Numbered from the stretch's first letter, positions 8,280 to 18,416 are shown. The stretch: 64,000 nucleotides of DNA from Gordonia amicalis NBRC 100051 = JCM 11271 (GCF_000332995.1 NZ_BANS01000026.1:1-64000); one strand, 5' to 3'. The notes: generated from the sequence alone by a model not told the origin. Numbers and translations: made by a program.

Positions 8280-9743
8280 ATGTCGGGAACGTCGTCATCT
8301 GTGGCCGTGATCGTGCTGGCCGCGGGTGCCGGTACCCGCATGAAGTCCAAGACCCCCAAAATCCTCCACACGATCGGCGGCCGATCCCTCCTCGGCCACG
8401 CCCTGCACGGCACATCGGACCTCGACCCCGATCATCTCGTCGTGGTGGTCAGCCATGAACGGGAACGGGTCTCCGCCGCCGTCGCCGACCTCGCCGGCCA
8501 ACTGGGTCGTGAGATCGCGATCGCCGAGCAGGACCTGCCGCGCGGCACCGGCGACGCCGCCCGCGTCGGTTTGACCGGTCTTCCCGCCGACTTCGACGGC
8601 ACGGTCGTCGTCACCGCCGCCGACGTCCCGCTCCTCGACGCTGACACCCTGCGCGGTCTCATCGCCACCCACACCGCCGACGGCGGTGCCGCGGTCACAC
8701 TGACCAGCTTCATCGCCGACGACCCGACCGGTTACGGACGCATCATTCGCGCCGACGACGACTCGGTCCGCGCGATCGTCGAGCACAAGGACGCGACCGC
8801 CGAGCAGCGCGCGATCACCGAGGTCAACGCGGGTGTCTACGCGGTCGATGCCGCCGCGCTGCGGGACGCGCTCTCGAAGCTGTCCACCGACAACGTCCAG
8901 GGCGAGTTCTACCTCACCGACATCGTGGAGATCGCCCGCGACGCCGGTCAGGCGGTCCGCGGTTTCACCGTCGCCGATCCCGTCCTCGTCGCCGGCTGCA
9001 ACGACCGCGCCCAGCTCGCCGACCTCGGGGCCGAGCTCAACCGCCGCATCGTCCGCCGCCACCAGATCGACGGTGTCACCGTCGTCGACCCGGCGACCAC
9101 CTGGATCGACGTCGACGTGACGATCGAGGCGGATGCGCGGATCGAACCCGGCACACAGCTGTACGGCCGCACCCACATCGCCGCCGACGCGGTCGTCGGG
9201 CCCGACACCACACTGACCGACGTGACGGTCGGCGAAGGCGCGCACGTCATCCGCACCCATGGCAGCGACGCCGTCATCGGCGGCGACGCCTCCGTCGGTC
9301 CGTTCGCCTACCTGCGACCGGGCACCGTGCTCGGCGTCGCGGGCAAGATCGGCACCTTCGTCGAGACGAAGAACGCCACGATCGGCGACGGCTCGAAGGT
9401 CCCGCACCTCACCTATGTCGGCGACGCGACCATCGGCGAACACTCCAACATCGGGGCGTCGAGCGTCTTCGTCAACTACGACGGCGTGAACAAGCACCGC
9501 ACCGTGATCGGCGACCACTGCCGCACCGGTTCGGACAACATGTTCGTCGCCCCGGTGACCATCGGCGACGGGGCATACACCGGCGCCGGAACCGTCGTGC
9601 GGCAAAATGTACCGCCGGGAGCCCTCGCGGTCTCGGCGGGAGCACAGCGTGTCATCGAGGACTGGGTCGTCACCAAGCGGCCCGACACCGCGGCGGCGCG
9701 CGCGGCCATCGAGGCGCACGACAAGGACCTCGGGTCCGCCTGA
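8280..9743 (+). CDS. glmU: Bifunctional UDP-N-acetylglucosamine pyrophosphorylase / glucosamine-1-phosphate acetyltransferase
   Basis: GlmU makes UDP-GlcNAc for peptidoglycan and the arabinogalactan linker in two steps: acetylation of GlcN-1-P and uridylylation. The 487-residue protein has the N-terminal nucleotidyltransferase signature [15 protein letters not shown] and a C-terminal left-handed beta-helix of hexapeptide repeats (for example [17 protein letters not shown]). The start ATG at 8280 follows GGAAGAGGG and gives [16 protein letters not shown]; an ATG 24 nt upstream lies over that ribosome site. It is followed by prs 76 nt later on the same strand, the usual actinobacterial order. 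Confidence 0.97.
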   Translation: MSGTSSSVAVIVLAAGAGTRMKSKTPKILHTIGGRSLLGHALHGTSDLDPDHLVVVVSHERERVSAAVADLAGQLGREIAIAEQDLPRGTGDAARVGLTGLPADFDGTVVVTAADVPLLDADTLRGLIATHTADGGAAVTLTSFIADDPTGYGRIIRADDDSVRAIVEHKDATAEQRAITEVNAGVYAVDAAALRDALSKLSTDNVQGEFYLTDIVEIARDAGQAVRGFTVADPVLVAGCNDRAQLADLGAELNRRIVRRHQIDGVTVVDPATTWIDVDVTIEADARIEPGTQLYGRTHIAADAVVGPDTTLTDVTVGEGAHVIRTHGSDAVIGGDASVGPFAYLRPGTVLGVAGKIGTFVETKNATIGDGSKVPHLTYVGDATIGEHSNIGASSVFVNYDGVNKHRTVIGDHCRTGSDNMFVAPVTIGDGAYTGAGTVVRQNVPPGALAVSAGAQRVIEDWVVTKRPDTAAARAAIEAHDKDLGSA

Positions 9744-9819
9744 GGCGGTCCCGACCACGGTCTGCCGTACGCGGCAGGCAGCCCAGAAGATCGACATCGA
9801 AACGGACAGAAGAGTTTTC

Positions 9820-10797
9820 ATGACCTGGACCACCGACAACCAGAAGAACCTGATGCTGTTCTCTGGTCGTGCCCATCCCGAACTGGCTGAAGCAGTCGCC
9901 ACCGAACTGGGCATCAAGGTGACCCCACAGACTGCACGCGACTTCGCCAACGGCGAGCTGTTCGTCCGTTTCGAGGAGTCCGTGCGCGGCTCGGACGCCT
10001 TCGTGCTGCAGAGCTGCCCCTACCCCCTGAACCAGTGGGTCATGGAAGCGCTGATCATGATCGACGCGCTCAAGCGCGGTTCGGCCAAGCGCATCAGCGT
10101 GATCCTGCCGTTCTACCCCTACGCCCGCCAGGACAAGAAGCACCGCGGACGCGAGCCCATCTCGGCCCGCCTGATCGCCGATCTGCTCAAGACCGCGGGT
10201 GCCGACCGCATCATCACCGTCGACCTGCACACCGACCAGATCCAGGGATTCTTCGACGGCCCGGTCGACCACATGCACGCCCTCGGCCAGCTCGCCGGCT
10301 ACGTCTGCGACAACTACGGGACCGACAACATCACCGTCGTGTCGCCGGACTCCGGTCGTGTGCGCGTCGCCGAGAAGTGGGCCGACGCCCTCAACGGCGC
10401 TCCCCTGGCGTTCATCCACAAGACCCGGGACCCGTTGGTCCCCAACCAGGTCAAGTCCAACCGCGTGGTCGGTGAGGTCGAGGGACGCACCTGCGTCCTG
10501 ATCGACGACATGATCGACACCGGCGGCACCATCGCCGGGGCGGTCCGCGTCCTCAAGGACGCCGGTGCAGGCGACGTCATCATCGCCACCACCCACGGCG
10601 TCTTCTCCGATCCCGCTGCCGAGCGCCTGGCCGGATGCGGCGCCAAGGAGGTCATCGCGACCGACACGCTGCCCATCCCGGACGACAAGCGCTTCGAGAA
10701 CCTCACCGTCCTGTCGATCGCCCCGCTGCTCGCACAGACGATCCGCGAGGTCTTCGAAAACGGTTCGGTCACAAGCCTCTTCGACGGCATCGCCTAG
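9820..10797 (+). CDS. prs: Ribose-phosphate pyrophosphokinase (PRPP synthetase)
   Basis: The 325-residue enzyme converts ribose 5-phosphate and ATP into PRPP for nucleotides, His, Trp and, in this group, decaprenylphosphoryl arabinose for the cell wall. The catalytic flexible-loop region FYPYARQDKKHRGREPIS and the PRPP-binding loop VLIDDMIDTGGTI are intact, as is the VDLHTDQIQGFF segment. The ATG at 9820 gives MTWTTDNQKNLMLFSG, the expected N-terminus. It is probably cotranscribed with glmU and ends at a strong hairpin. Confidence 0.97.
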   Translation: MTWTTDNQKNLMLFSGRAHPELAEAVATELGIKVTPQTARDFANGELFVRFEESVRGSDAFVLQSCPYPLNQWVMEALIMIDALKRGSAKRISVILPFYPYARQDKKHRGREPISARLIADLLKTAGADRIITVDLHTDQIQGFFDGPVDHMHALGQLAGYVCDNYGTDNITVVSPDSGRVRVAEKWADALNGAPLAFIHKTRDPLVPNQVKSNRVVGEVEGRTCVLIDDMIDTGGTIAGAVRVLKDAGAGDVIIATTHGVFSDPAAERLAGCGAKEVIATDTLPIPDDKRFENLTVLSIAPLLAQTIREVFENGSVTSLFDGIA

Positions 10798-10814
10798 TCT
10801 TTTCAGTCCCTCTC

Positions 10815-10862
10815 AACGCCGCGCCCGGATGTTCTCACGAACATCCGGGCGCGGCGTTTTCG
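10815..10862. terminator. Terminator after prs, probably bidirectional
   Basis: A perfect 20-bp stem (10815-10834 with 10839-10858) around a TCAC loop starts 17 nt after the prs stop and is followed by TTTTCG. The minus-strand regulator gene ends at 10867, so the same hairpin can terminate it from the other side. Confidence 0.88.
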
Positions 10863-10866
10863 TCGG

Positions 10867-11178
10867 TCAGCGGAGGGCGGTGATGAGTTCGTCGACGGTG
10901 TGGGCGGATTCCAGCGGGTGGCGCAGGCGGCCGTGGCCGTGGACGGTGTAGGTGTTGCGGCGACCGTTCTTCTCGCGGGTGAGGTAGCCGTCGGCGACGA
11001 GGTCGGCGACCACGACCTGTACGGCACGTTCGGTGATGCCGACGGCAGTGGCGAGTTCACGCATGGTGAGGTCGCCGTCGCGGGACAGGCACAGCAGCAC
11101 GTGGGCGTGGTTGGTCAAAAACGTCCAGTTCCGCGTTGTGGGGGTCCGCCGAGGTGTCGTGGCGTCGGGGGTGGGCAT
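10867..11178 (-). CDS. Winged-helix transcriptional regulator (MarR/ArsR-like)
   Basis: This 103-residue DNA-binding protein is a single winged-helix domain. The helix-turn-helix reads MRELATAVGITERAVQVVVA and the wing LTREKNGRRNTYTV. No effector-binding extension is present. The ATG at 11178 (MPTPDATTP) is chosen, although two upstream in-frame ATGs (11202, 11196) exist and none has a clear ribosome site. It lies downstream of terC on the same strand and is the first gene of the block inserted between prs and the arsC-like gene. Its targets are unknown. Confidence 0.75.
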   Translation of the reverse strand: MPTPDATTPRRTPTTRNWTFLTNHAHVLLCLSRDGDLTMRELATAVGITERAVQVVVADLVADGYLTREKNGRRNTYTVHGHGRLRHPLESAHTVDELITALR

Positions 11179-11246
11179 ATTCGCACGATAGACCATGGTC
11201 ATTTCCGGTATCCAGCTTCGTACGTTGTGGGTGGCACCGGACAGCC

Positions 11247-11281
11247 GTCAGCTGCGTGGCGCGGGGCACGACGCAGCTGAC
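11247..11281. terminator. Hairpin between terC and the HTH regulator gene
   Basis: GTCAGCTGCGT (11247-11257) pairs with ACGCAGCTGAC (11271-11281), an 11-bp perfect stem with a 13-nt GC-rich loop, 38 nt beyond the terC stop. There is no clear T-run, so it may be a weak terminator, an mRNA-stabilising hairpin or an operator ahead of the regulator gene. Confidence 0.45.
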
Positions 11282-11318
11282 GATCCGGAGGGTGGCTTGT
11301 GTGCTTGCCAGGTCCGGC

Positions 11319-12353
11319 TCACCGGGCCCGGTCAGTGGTGGCGGGCGTGTCGGGGATCTCCTGACGGTCGATGTTGCCGGTCGCCGTCGAGGCGGTGCAC
11401 GTAGCGGCGTCGACGGTGTGACCGGGGTCGTCGGCGGCGGCCGCGGAGGCGCGAGTGCGCACCCAGCTGGCGGTGACGGCGACAGCGAGGATGGCGATGA
11501 CCACGGCCAGCGAGAACGTGGTGGGAATCTTGTAGATCTCGAGAAGCAGCATCTTGATGCCGACCCAGACCAGCACCACGGCCAGGCCGAGTTTGAGATA
11601 GATGAAGCGATGCATCAGGTCGGCGAGCATGAAGTACATCGCGCGCAAACCGAGGATGGCGAAAGCGTTTGAGGTGAACACGAGGAATGGTTCGCTGGTG
11701 ACAGCGAAGATGGCAGGGATGGAGTCCACGGCGAACACGATGTCGGTGGTCTCCACCAGTACCAACACCGCCAGCAGCGGGGTGGCCAGGACGCGGCCGT
11801 GTTCTCTGACCCAGAACTTCTGGCCTCGGTAGCCGTCGGTGACCGGGACGAGGCGTCGGAATCCGCGGAGAACCAGGGAGCTGTCGGGGTCGATGGTCTC
11901 GTCGCGGTGCCGGGCCATTTTGATGCCGCTGGCGACGAGGAAGGCGCCGAACACATACAGGATCCAGGCAAAGCCGGCGATGAGAATGGAACCGGCGGCG
12001 ATGAAGATGCCCCGGAAGACCAGCGCGCCGAGCACGCCGTAGAACAGCACCCGGTGCTGGTATTCCCGGGGCACGGCGAAGTAGGAAAAGATGACCGCGA
12101 AGACGAACACGTTGTCCACCGCGAGGGATTTCTCGATGACGTAGCCGGCGAAGTACTGGGCGGCGAACTCCGAGCCCCAGCCCCACCAGATCAGCCCGCC
12201 GAAGCCGACTGCGAGGGAGACCCATACCGCCGACCATGCCGCGGCCTCGCGCACGCCTACGACGTGGGCTTTGCGGTGGGCAAACAGGTCCACCGCCAGC
12301 ATGACCACGATGACGGCCAGCACCACCGGCCACATCCACCACGGAACCGACAT
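11319..12353 (-). CDS. TerC/Alx family integral membrane protein
   Basis: This 344-residue protein is of the TerC family, whose members are linked to tellurium resistance and manganese export. About nine hydrophobic segments are seen. The family acidic motifs are present: AVDLFAHRKAHVV near the N-terminus, EKSLAVDNVFVFAVIF and VLVETTDIVFAVDSIPAIF. The ATG at 12353 follows AGAAAGGA at good spacing; the open frame continues 42 nt further up but lacks a ribosome site. The last 45 residues are hydrophilic and Thr/Asp-rich. The ion handled is not deducible from sequence. Confidence 0.88.
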   Translation of the reverse strand: MSVPWWMWPVVLAVIVVMLAVDLFAHRKAHVVGVREAAAWSAVWVSLAVGFGGLIWWGWGSEFAAQYFAGYVIEKSLAVDNVFVFAVIFSYFAVPREYQHRVLFYGVLGALVFRGIFIAAGSILIAGFAWILYVFGAFLVASGIKMARHRDETIDPDSSLVLRGFRRLVPVTDGYRGQKFWVREHGRVLATPLLAVLVLVETTDIVFAVDSIPAIFAVTSEPFLVFTSNAFAILGLRAMYFMLADLMHRFIYLKLGLAVVLVWVGIKMLLLEIYKIPTTFSLAVVIAILAVAVTASWVRTRASAAAADDPGHTVDAATCTASTATGNIDRQEIPDTPATTDRAR

Positions 12354-12483
12354 GATTGGTCCTTTCTCTTCGCTCGTGCACGGTGGCCGTGGCAACGCTG
12401 CCGAGCAGGATTTCCCGCGGAATCTGAGTCGAGGTCGCCCTGCGACACCTGAACCACGAGTACGTTCCCCCTAAATATTTCCT

Positions 12484-12535
12484 GAACTACAGTTCGCGTG
12501 TCAATATTGACGAATACTTTTTCGCCAGTTATTTT
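12484..12535. promoter_or_regulatory. Divergent promoter/operator region of terC and the CBS gene
   Basis: Within the 236-nt gap, the plus strand has TTGACG (12507-12512), a 17-nt spacer and TATTTT (12530-12535), a good promoter facing the CBS gene. The minus strand has TTGACA (12504-12499) with only a weak AT-rich -10 near 12480. Two palindromes lie in the overlap: GAACTACAGTTC (12484-12495, imperfect centre) and TCAATATTGA (12501-12510). The local AT content is much higher than its surroundings. I saw no yybP-ykoY manganese riboswitch consensus that I could confirm in the terC leader. Confidence 0.55.
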
Positions 12536-12589
12536 TCTGGTGTCGGCACGGCGCCGACGACCGACCCAGAAAAGTCGAGGAGAAGTTCG

Positions 12590-13109
12590 ATGCGCGTACA
12601 CGATGTGATGGTTCGCCCGGTGGTCACGGTCTCCACCGACACCCCGGTACGCAGGGCGGCGGTGACGCTGACCGAACGCGGATTTGCGGCGTTGCCGGTG
12701 CTCGATCATCAGCAGCGGCTGGCCGGGGTCCTCACCAGCGGTGACGGTGCTTCGTGCCGGCAAATCGGGACCCGATGTGACCGTGTCCGAGGTGGTGCGG
12801 ATGCTGTTGGGTCACGGGGTGCGCTCGCTGCCGGTCCTCGACGCAGAAGGCCAGGTGCAGGGCATGTTCAGCCGAGGGGACGCGCTGCGGCTGATGCTGC
12901 GCCCCGACGAGACCATCTCCGCCGCCGCTCAGGTCCGCCTCGACGACTACTTCGGTCCGCGGCGCTGGTTCGCGCTCGCCCGCGACGGCGCGGTCACCGT
13001 CACCGGCACCACCGTCGGTGAGTCCGAACGCCGTATCGCCGTCGCCCTGGTCCGCACCGTGCCCGGCGTGCGCGAGGTCACCCTCGCCACCAGATCATCC
13101 TGCGGCTAA
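12590..13109 (+). pseudogene. CBS-domain/BON-domain protein, frameshifted and internally deleted
   Basis: The first frame gives a good CBS unit: MRVHDVMVRPVVTVS, FAALPVLDHQQRLAGVL. After LTSGD (about 12750) the coding signal moves to another frame, continuing VLRAGKSGPDVTVSEVVRML, VRSLPVLDAEGQVQGMFSR, and a C-terminal BON-like domain (VTVTGTTVGESERRIAVAL) to the TGA-type stop at 13109. Intact relatives have about 30-40 more residues between LRAG and the second CBS helix, so a deletion accompanies the frame change. Such proteins bind adenine nucleotides. Its last 4 nt overlap the convergent AraC-type gene. Confidence 0.7.
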
Positions 13110-14152
13110 GTGCCGGTCATCCGCCGGGTCTCCGACGGCGCGACCCCGTACTTGCGCCGGTAGGCGGCGGCGAACCGGCCGGTGTGCATGACGCCCCAAC
13201 GGGTCGCGATGTCGGTGACGGTCGAGGTTCCGCCGCAGGTCATCAGGTAATTGTGGATGCACTCGAGCCGGACGTCGAGCACGTACTCCATGGGACTCAT
13301 CCCGACGCATTCGCGGAAGCTCTGCTGCAGGCGCCGCGCGCTGACCGTCCCGATCTCCGCCAGCTCACCCACGGTCCAGGGCCGGGCCGGGTCGGCGTGG
13401 ATGGCGTCGATGACGCGCTTGACCATACGAGGACGGGTACCGGCCATCGGTTCGTCGGTGTCGGGTAGCGCCGCCAGCACCAGGGCGGTGGTGAGCATGC
13501 CGCCCAGCTGTTCGGCCATCCGCGGGTTGCGCAACAGGATTCCCTCGCACTGCGCGACCTGCTGACGCGCCGACCTCAGCAGCCCGAGCCATTCCGCGCC
13601 GGCGCCGGTGCGCAGATCGAGCTGGCGGGTCAGTGACCTGCCGGGGCGGCCGGCGATCCGGTCGATCTCACGCTGCAGGTAGTCGCGCTCGACCTTGAAG
13701 CCGATGATCTCGCAGCTCTTGCTCCAGTTGGTGATGACCGTCGGGGTGTCTGGCGGGTTCAGTGTCGCCTGACCGGGTTCGGAGACGATCTCCCGCCCAT
13801 CGGAGACCGACGCGATGCTGCCGGACAGCGGAATGTTGATGGCCCAGGCCCCCGGATGGTCGGTGTCGATCGACACATCCGCGCCGAAACCAATCCGCGC
13901 GAGCACCGTCGCAGCGATCGGCGTCGACTCCAGGCGATAGCGGGAGGCATCGTCGCGGGACAGCGGCCGCAGCTCATGGGGGAAATAGGCATCCGCGACG
14001 ACCTCGTGGACCTCGTCCCAGTCCGCGATACCCGAACCCACGACGCGACGTGGCGTAGGCGCTTCCTGCGACGCCGGCACCCCCGCGCGGTGTGCCCCCG
14101 AAAGGGGCGGCTCTGCCCTCACACGGTCCAGCGTAACTATGACTGCCATCAC
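13106..14152 (-). CDS. pheR: AraC-family transcriptional regulator, probable phenol-hydroxylase activator (PheR-like)
   Basis: This 348-residue regulator has an N-terminal AraC_binding_2-type sensing domain (to about 230) and a C-terminal double helix-turn-helix (WTVGELAEIGTVSARRLQQS; TDIATRWGVMHTGRFAAAYR). It is transcribed divergently from the flavin reductase, phenol monooxygenase and catechol dioxygenase genes. In Rhodococcus, AraC-type PheR proteins activate pheA genes, so the same role is inferred. The GTG at 14152 is immediately followed by an ATG (14149), either of which could start translation. The inducer, presumably phenol, is not shown by sequence. Confidence 0.8.
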   Translation of the reverse strand: MMAVIVTLDRVRAEPPLSGAHRAGVPASQEAPTPRRVVGSGIADWDEVHEVVADAYFPHELRPLSRDDASRYRLESTPIAATVLARIGFGADVSIDTDHPGAWAINIPLSGSIASVSDGREIVSEPGQATLNPPDTPTVITNWSKSCEIIGFKVERDYLQREIDRIAGRPGRSLTRQLDLRTGAGAEWLGLLRSARQQVAQCEGILLRNPRMAEQLGGMLTTALVLAALPDTDEPMAGTRPRMVKRVIDAIHADPARPWTVGELAEIGTVSARRLQQSFRECVGMSPMEYVLDVRLECIHNYLMTCGGTSTVTDIATRWGVMHTGRFAAAYRRKYGVAPSETRRMTGT

Positions 14153-14224
14153 TTCCGGTGATCGGAAGCGATCCAGATCGCACGGTTGCGCACATCGGAT
14201 CGACCCTTCGCAATGCGGATCGAC
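14152..14224. promoter_or_regulatory. Candidate regulator-binding repeats in the pheR-pheA2 gap
   Basis: The 9-mer CGGATCGAC occurs at 14196-14204 and 14216-14224. The 20-bp period, about two helical turns, is the arrangement AraC-family dimers usually bind. An inverted repeat CTTCCG-N5-CGGAAG (14152-14168) overlaps the pheR start region and could serve autoregulation. The pheA2 start is 75 nt downstream of the second direct repeat. Confidence 0.45.
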
Positions 14225-14299
14225 GGGATGTGATCGCGGTCATACGTTGGGTCGCACCGCCAGACCAGACACTGTTCGAGCACGAAGGAGCCGATCCCC

Positions 14300-14869
14300 A
14301 TGGACCAACGCACGATGCGCAACATCTTCGGCCAGTTCGCCACCGGCGTCACCGTCATCACCTGCGCGAACGACGAGGGCACGCCGCACGGCGCGACGGT
14401 CACCGCGTTCACCCCGATCTCGATCGAACCCCGCCTGTGCCAGGTGACTCTCACCCGCAAGTCCAAGGCGTGCGGCTTCCTCGACGACGCCCCGTTCGCG
14501 GTGAACATCCTGAAATCGGATCAGCTCGACACCGCCATGCACTTCGCCGGCAAGCCGCAGGACCCCGGTCCCGAATGGAACAACCAGTGGCTGGTTCCCG
14601 CCCTCGCCGACACGGCCGCCACCTTGATCTGCTCGCCCTGGGCGTCCTACGACGGGGGCGACCACATCATCTACATCGGCGAGATCGTCGACGCCCGCGT
14701 GGACACCGAGGCCGAACCGCTTCTCTTCTACCGCAGCAAGTTCCACGAGCTCGGCGACACCTCCGGGGCGGCCGCCTACTGCGGTAGTCTCGACGACCCG
14801 CACAGCCGGTGGTTCGACGCGACCGCCCGCTTCCACCCGACCTGCGTACCGGTCGGCGCACCCGCCTGA
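14300..14869 (+). CDS. pheA2: Flavin reductase component of two-component phenol hydroxylase
   Basis: This 189-residue flavin reductase (HpaC/flavin_Reduct family) uses NADH to supply reduced FAD to the partner monooxygenase. The conserved N-terminal block ATGVTVITCAND, the FTPISIEPRLCQVTL segment and the late helical FYRSKFHEL are seen. AAGGAG lies 11 nt before the ATG. It is the first gene of the divergent cluster and is followed 60 nt later by the large oxygenase. Assignment as PheA2 rather than another HpaC-type reductase rests on the neighbouring pheA1-catA pair. Confidence 0.85.
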   Translation: MDQRTMRNIFGQFATGVTVITCANDEGTPHGATVTAFTPISIEPRLCQVTLTRKSKACGFLDDAPFAVNILKSDQLDTAMHFAGKPQDPGPEWNNQWLVPALADTAATLICSPWASYDGGDHIIYIGEIVDARVDTEAEPLLFYRSKFHELGDTSGAAAYCGSLDDPHSRWFDATARFHPTCVPVGAPA

Positions 14870-14929
14870 CCCCACCCCATCCCGGCTGTCAACGACATCG
14901 ACCGTCACACAACACAAGTGAGGACCATC

Positions 14930-16558
14930 ATGACCGCAACCGACATCGCCCCCGACACCGAGACGACCAACAACGTGGACCGGTCGAAGGTGAACGTCGC
15001 CGCCGACTCCGAGGCCAACCGCACCGAGAACTTCGCCACTAGGCCCATGACCGGCGACGAGTACATCGAGTCACTGCGTGACGACCGCGAGATCTGGCTC
15101 AACGGCGAGCGGGTGAAGGACGTGACGACCCACGAGGCCTTCCGCAACCCCATCCGGATGACCGCGCGCCTCTACGACGCCATGCACGACCCGGCGACCA
15201 AGGACAAGGTCACCGCACCCACCGACACCGGCAACGGCGGCGTGACCATGCCGTTCTTCCGCGCACCGAAATCGGCCGACGACCTGCGCGCCGACCGCGA
15301 CGCCATCGCCACCTGGGCGCGGATGACCTACGGCTGGATGGGCCGCAGCCCCGACTACAAGGCCAGCTTCCTCGGCACCCTGCACGCCAACTCCGAGCTG
15401 TACGCGCCGTTCCAGGCCAACGCCGAGCGCTGGTACAAGGAGTCGCAGGAGAAGGTCCTGTACTGGAACCACGCCATCATCAACCCGCCGGTCGACCGCC
15501 AGCTCCCGCCGGACGAGGTCGGTGACGTGTTCATGAAGGTGGAGAAGGAGACCGACGCCGGCCTCATCGTCTCCGGCGCCAAGGTCGTCGCGACCGGTTC
15601 GGCCATCACCAACTACAACTTCATCTCCCATTACGGTCTGCCGATCAAGAAGAAGCAGTTCGCCCTGATCTGCACCGTCCCGATGGACGCCCCGGGGGTG
15701 AAGCTGATCTGCCGCTCCTCCTATACCCAGCAGGCCGCGGTCATGGGCACCCCGTTCGACTACCCGCTGTCGAGCCGCATGGACGAGAACGACACCATCT
15801 TCGTCTTCGACAAGGTGCTCGTCCCGTGGGAGAACGTCTTCATGTACGGCGACGGCGACAAGATCAACGCCTTCTTCCCGCAGTCCGGCTTCCTGCCTCG
15901 CTTCACCCTCCAGGGTTGCACCCGTCTCGCGGTCAAGCTCGACTTCATCGCCGGCCTGCTCCTCAAGGCCCTCGACTGCACCGGCGCCGGCGGGTTCCGC
16001 GGCGTGCAGACCCGCGTCGGTGAGGTCATCGGATGGCGAAACCTGTTCTGGTCGTTGAGCGATGCCATGGTCAACAACCCCGAGCCGTGGATCGGTGACA
16101 CCGTCATCCCGAAGCTCGAGTACGGCCTGACCTACCGCATGTTCGCCCAGCAGGGTTATCCCCGCGTGAAGGAGATCATCGAGCAGGACGTCGCCTCCGG
16201 TCTGATCTACCTGCCGTCGAGCTCGGCGGACTTCAAGAGCCCCGACGTCCGCCCGTACCTCGACAAGTACGTCCGCGGCTCCGACGGCATCCTCGCCGTC
16301 GATCGCGTGAAGGTCATGAAGGCGCTGTGGGATTCGATCGGCAGCGAGTTCGGCGGCCGCCACGAGCTCTACGAGCGCAACTACGCCGGGAACCACGAGG
16401 GCGTCAAGGCCGAACTCCTCATGTTCGCCGACGCACGCGGCACCGTCGGGGAGATGAAGGGTCTCGCCGAGCAGTGCATGTCCGAGTACGACCTCGACGG
16501 CTGGACCGTGCCGGACCTCATCGGCAACGACGACGTCAGCTACTTCGCCAACCGCTGA
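14930..16558 (+). CDS. pheA1: FADH2-dependent phenol 2-monooxygenase, oxygenase component
   Basis: The 542-residue protein is of the HpaB/PheA1 group of two-component flavin hydroxylases (acyl-CoA-dehydrogenase-like fold) and likely converts phenol to catechol using FADH2 from the reductase. Typical segments include [20 protein letters not shown] near residue 125 and the C-terminal [15 protein letters not shown]. The ATG at 14930 ([10 protein letters not shown]) follows GTGAGGA; an upstream in-frame start at 14918 lies in that ribosome site. Position between pheA2 and catA supports phenol. A 4-hydroxyphenylacetate or chlorophenol substrate cannot be excluded. Confidence 0.85.
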   Translation: MTATDIAPDTETTNNVDRSKVNVAADSEANRTENFATRPMTGDEYIESLRDDREIWLNGERVKDVTTHEAFRNPIRMTARLYDAMHDPATKDKVTAPTDTGNGGVTMPFFRAPKSADDLRADRDAIATWARMTYGWMGRSPDYKASFLGTLHANSELYAPFQANAERWYKESQEKVLYWNHAIINPPVDRQLPPDEVGDVFMKVEKETDAGLIVSGAKVVATGSAITNYNFISHYGLPIKKKQFALICTVPMDAPGVKLICRSSYTQQAAVMGTPFDYPLSSRMDENDTIFVFDKVLVPWENVFMYGDGDKINAFFPQSGFLPRFTLQGCTRLAVKLDFIAGLLLKALDCTGAGGFRGVQTRVGEVIGWRNLFWSLSDAMVNNPEPWIGDTVIPKLEYGLTYRMFAQQGYPRVKEIIEQDVASGLIYLPSSSADFKSPDVRPYLDKYVRGSDGILAVDRVKVMKALWDSIGSEFGGRHELYERNYAGNHEGVKAELLMFADARGTVGEMKGLAEQCMSEYDLDGWTVPDLIGNDDVSYFANR

Positions 16559-17476
<918 letters not shown>

Positions 17477-17503
17477 CGAGCACGCCCGCAGAACGGGTTC
17501 GCG

Positions 17504-17545
17504 AGCGGTCCGGGTTCTCCCCCTCTGGAGCCCGGGCCGCTTTCG
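17504..17545 (+). terminator. Terminator after catA
   Basis: The arm AGCGGTCCGGGTTC (17504-17517) pairs, with G-T wobbles, with GAGCCCGGGCCGCT (17528-17541), followed by TTCGG. It lies 28 nt after the catA stop and ahead of the arsC-like gene, marking the end of the catabolic block. Confidence 0.7.
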
Positions 17546-17564
17546 GCTGGGTACGGTGTATTTC

Positions 17565-17906
17565 GTGGACGCGACGATCTATCACAACCCGAAGTGCTCG
17601 ACCTCGCGCAAAGCGCTGCAGGCCCTCCGCGACGCCGGCATCGAGCCGGCTGTCGTCAAGTACCTCGACGAGCCCTACACGCGCGAACAGCTCGTAGCGC
17701 TGTTCGCCGACGCCGGGGTCACCCCCGCGCAGGCCGTACGCAAACGCGAGACTCTCTACAAAGAGCTCGACCTCGCGTCGGCCACCGATGATCAGATCCT
17801 CGACGCGATGGTCGAACACCCCATCCTCGTCGAGCGGCCGATCGTCGTGACCGACAAGGGAACCCGCATCCCCCGGCCGATCGAGAAGCTCGACGAGATT
17901 CTCTGA
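17565..17906 (+). CDS. ArsC/Spx-family (glutaredoxin-fold) arsenate reductase-like protein
   Basis: This 113-residue thioredoxin-fold protein has the ArsC-family active site HNPKCSTSR with one Cys, and the distal Arg-containing segment ERPIVVTDKGTRIPRP. It is of the glutaredoxin-coupled arsenate reductase/YffB class. Whether it reduces arsenate is unknown. The GTG at 17565 gives VDATIYHNPKCS; another GTG lies 9 nt upstream. Genes of this kind commonly follow prs in related actinomycetes, so it probably marks the far side of the 10.9-17.5 kb insertion. Confidence 0.82.
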   Translation: MDATIYHNPKCSTSRKALQALRDAGIEPAVVKYLDEPYTREQLVALFADAGVTPAQAVRKRETLYKELDLASATDDQILDAMVEHPILVERPIVVTDKGTRIPRPIEKLDEIL

Positions 17907-18062
17907 AGGGGCGTCGGTCCCGAACGGATCGGGACTTTGGTCAGCGATTCGTACATCTTTGTGCCAGAACGCGATTCAGCTGTTCCAGGCACCCTCGATC
18001 GCGAGTAGCGTGGCTCACGACGCCGGCCGTCGACCGTTGATCCCTCTCCCTTTGGAGGTGCC

Positions 18063-18416
18063 GTGAGCGACCACGAAGCAAAGATGATCATCCTGTCCAC
18101 CGAGAACCTGGACGAGTCGATCACCTTCTACACCGAGACCCTGGGCATGTCGCTGAAGTTCCGCGACGGCGCCCACTTCGCCGCACTCGACGCCGGCGCG
18201 GTCACGCTCGCCCTCGCCACCTCCGTCGACCACCCCATCCCGGGCAAGGTCGTCGTCGGAATCAAGACCGCCGACGTCGACGCCGCCGCGAAGGCGATCG
18301 AGGCCGGCGGCGGCGCCATCGTGAAGGGCCCCTACGACGACGCGCACGAACGCCGTGCCGTGGTGTACGACAACCAGGGCAACGGCCTGGTCTTCTACAG
18401 CCCGCTGGCCAGGTAG
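18063..18416 (+). CDS. VOC (glyoxalase/bleomycin-resistance fold) protein
   Basis: This 117-residue single-domain VOC protein begins IILSTENLDESITFYTETLG and ends with GNGLVFYSPLAR. One His (AHFAAL) and the late Glu/Asn positions that could bind metal are only partly conserved, so the chemistry is unclear. TTTGGAGG precedes the GTG start. The end overlaps the convergent epoxide-hydrolase-like gene by 22 nt. Confidence 0.8.
   Translation: MSDHEAKMIILSTENLDESITFYTETLGMSLKFRDGAHFAALDAGAVTLALATSVDHPIPGKVVVGIKTADVDAAAKAIEAGGGAIVKGPYDDAHERRAVVYDNQGNGLVFYSPLAR

Noticed and set aside
8295..9950. 551-codon open frame antisense to glmU
   Set aside because: It mirrors glmU codon by codon, has Gly/Asp/Arg-rich composition with no domain, and glmU is fully intact on the plus strand.
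12354..12475. Manganese (yybP-ykoY) riboswitch in the terC leader
   Set aside because: TerC genes often carry one and the leader length fits, but I could not match the conserved core or pair the expected helices by eye. A covariance-model search would decide.
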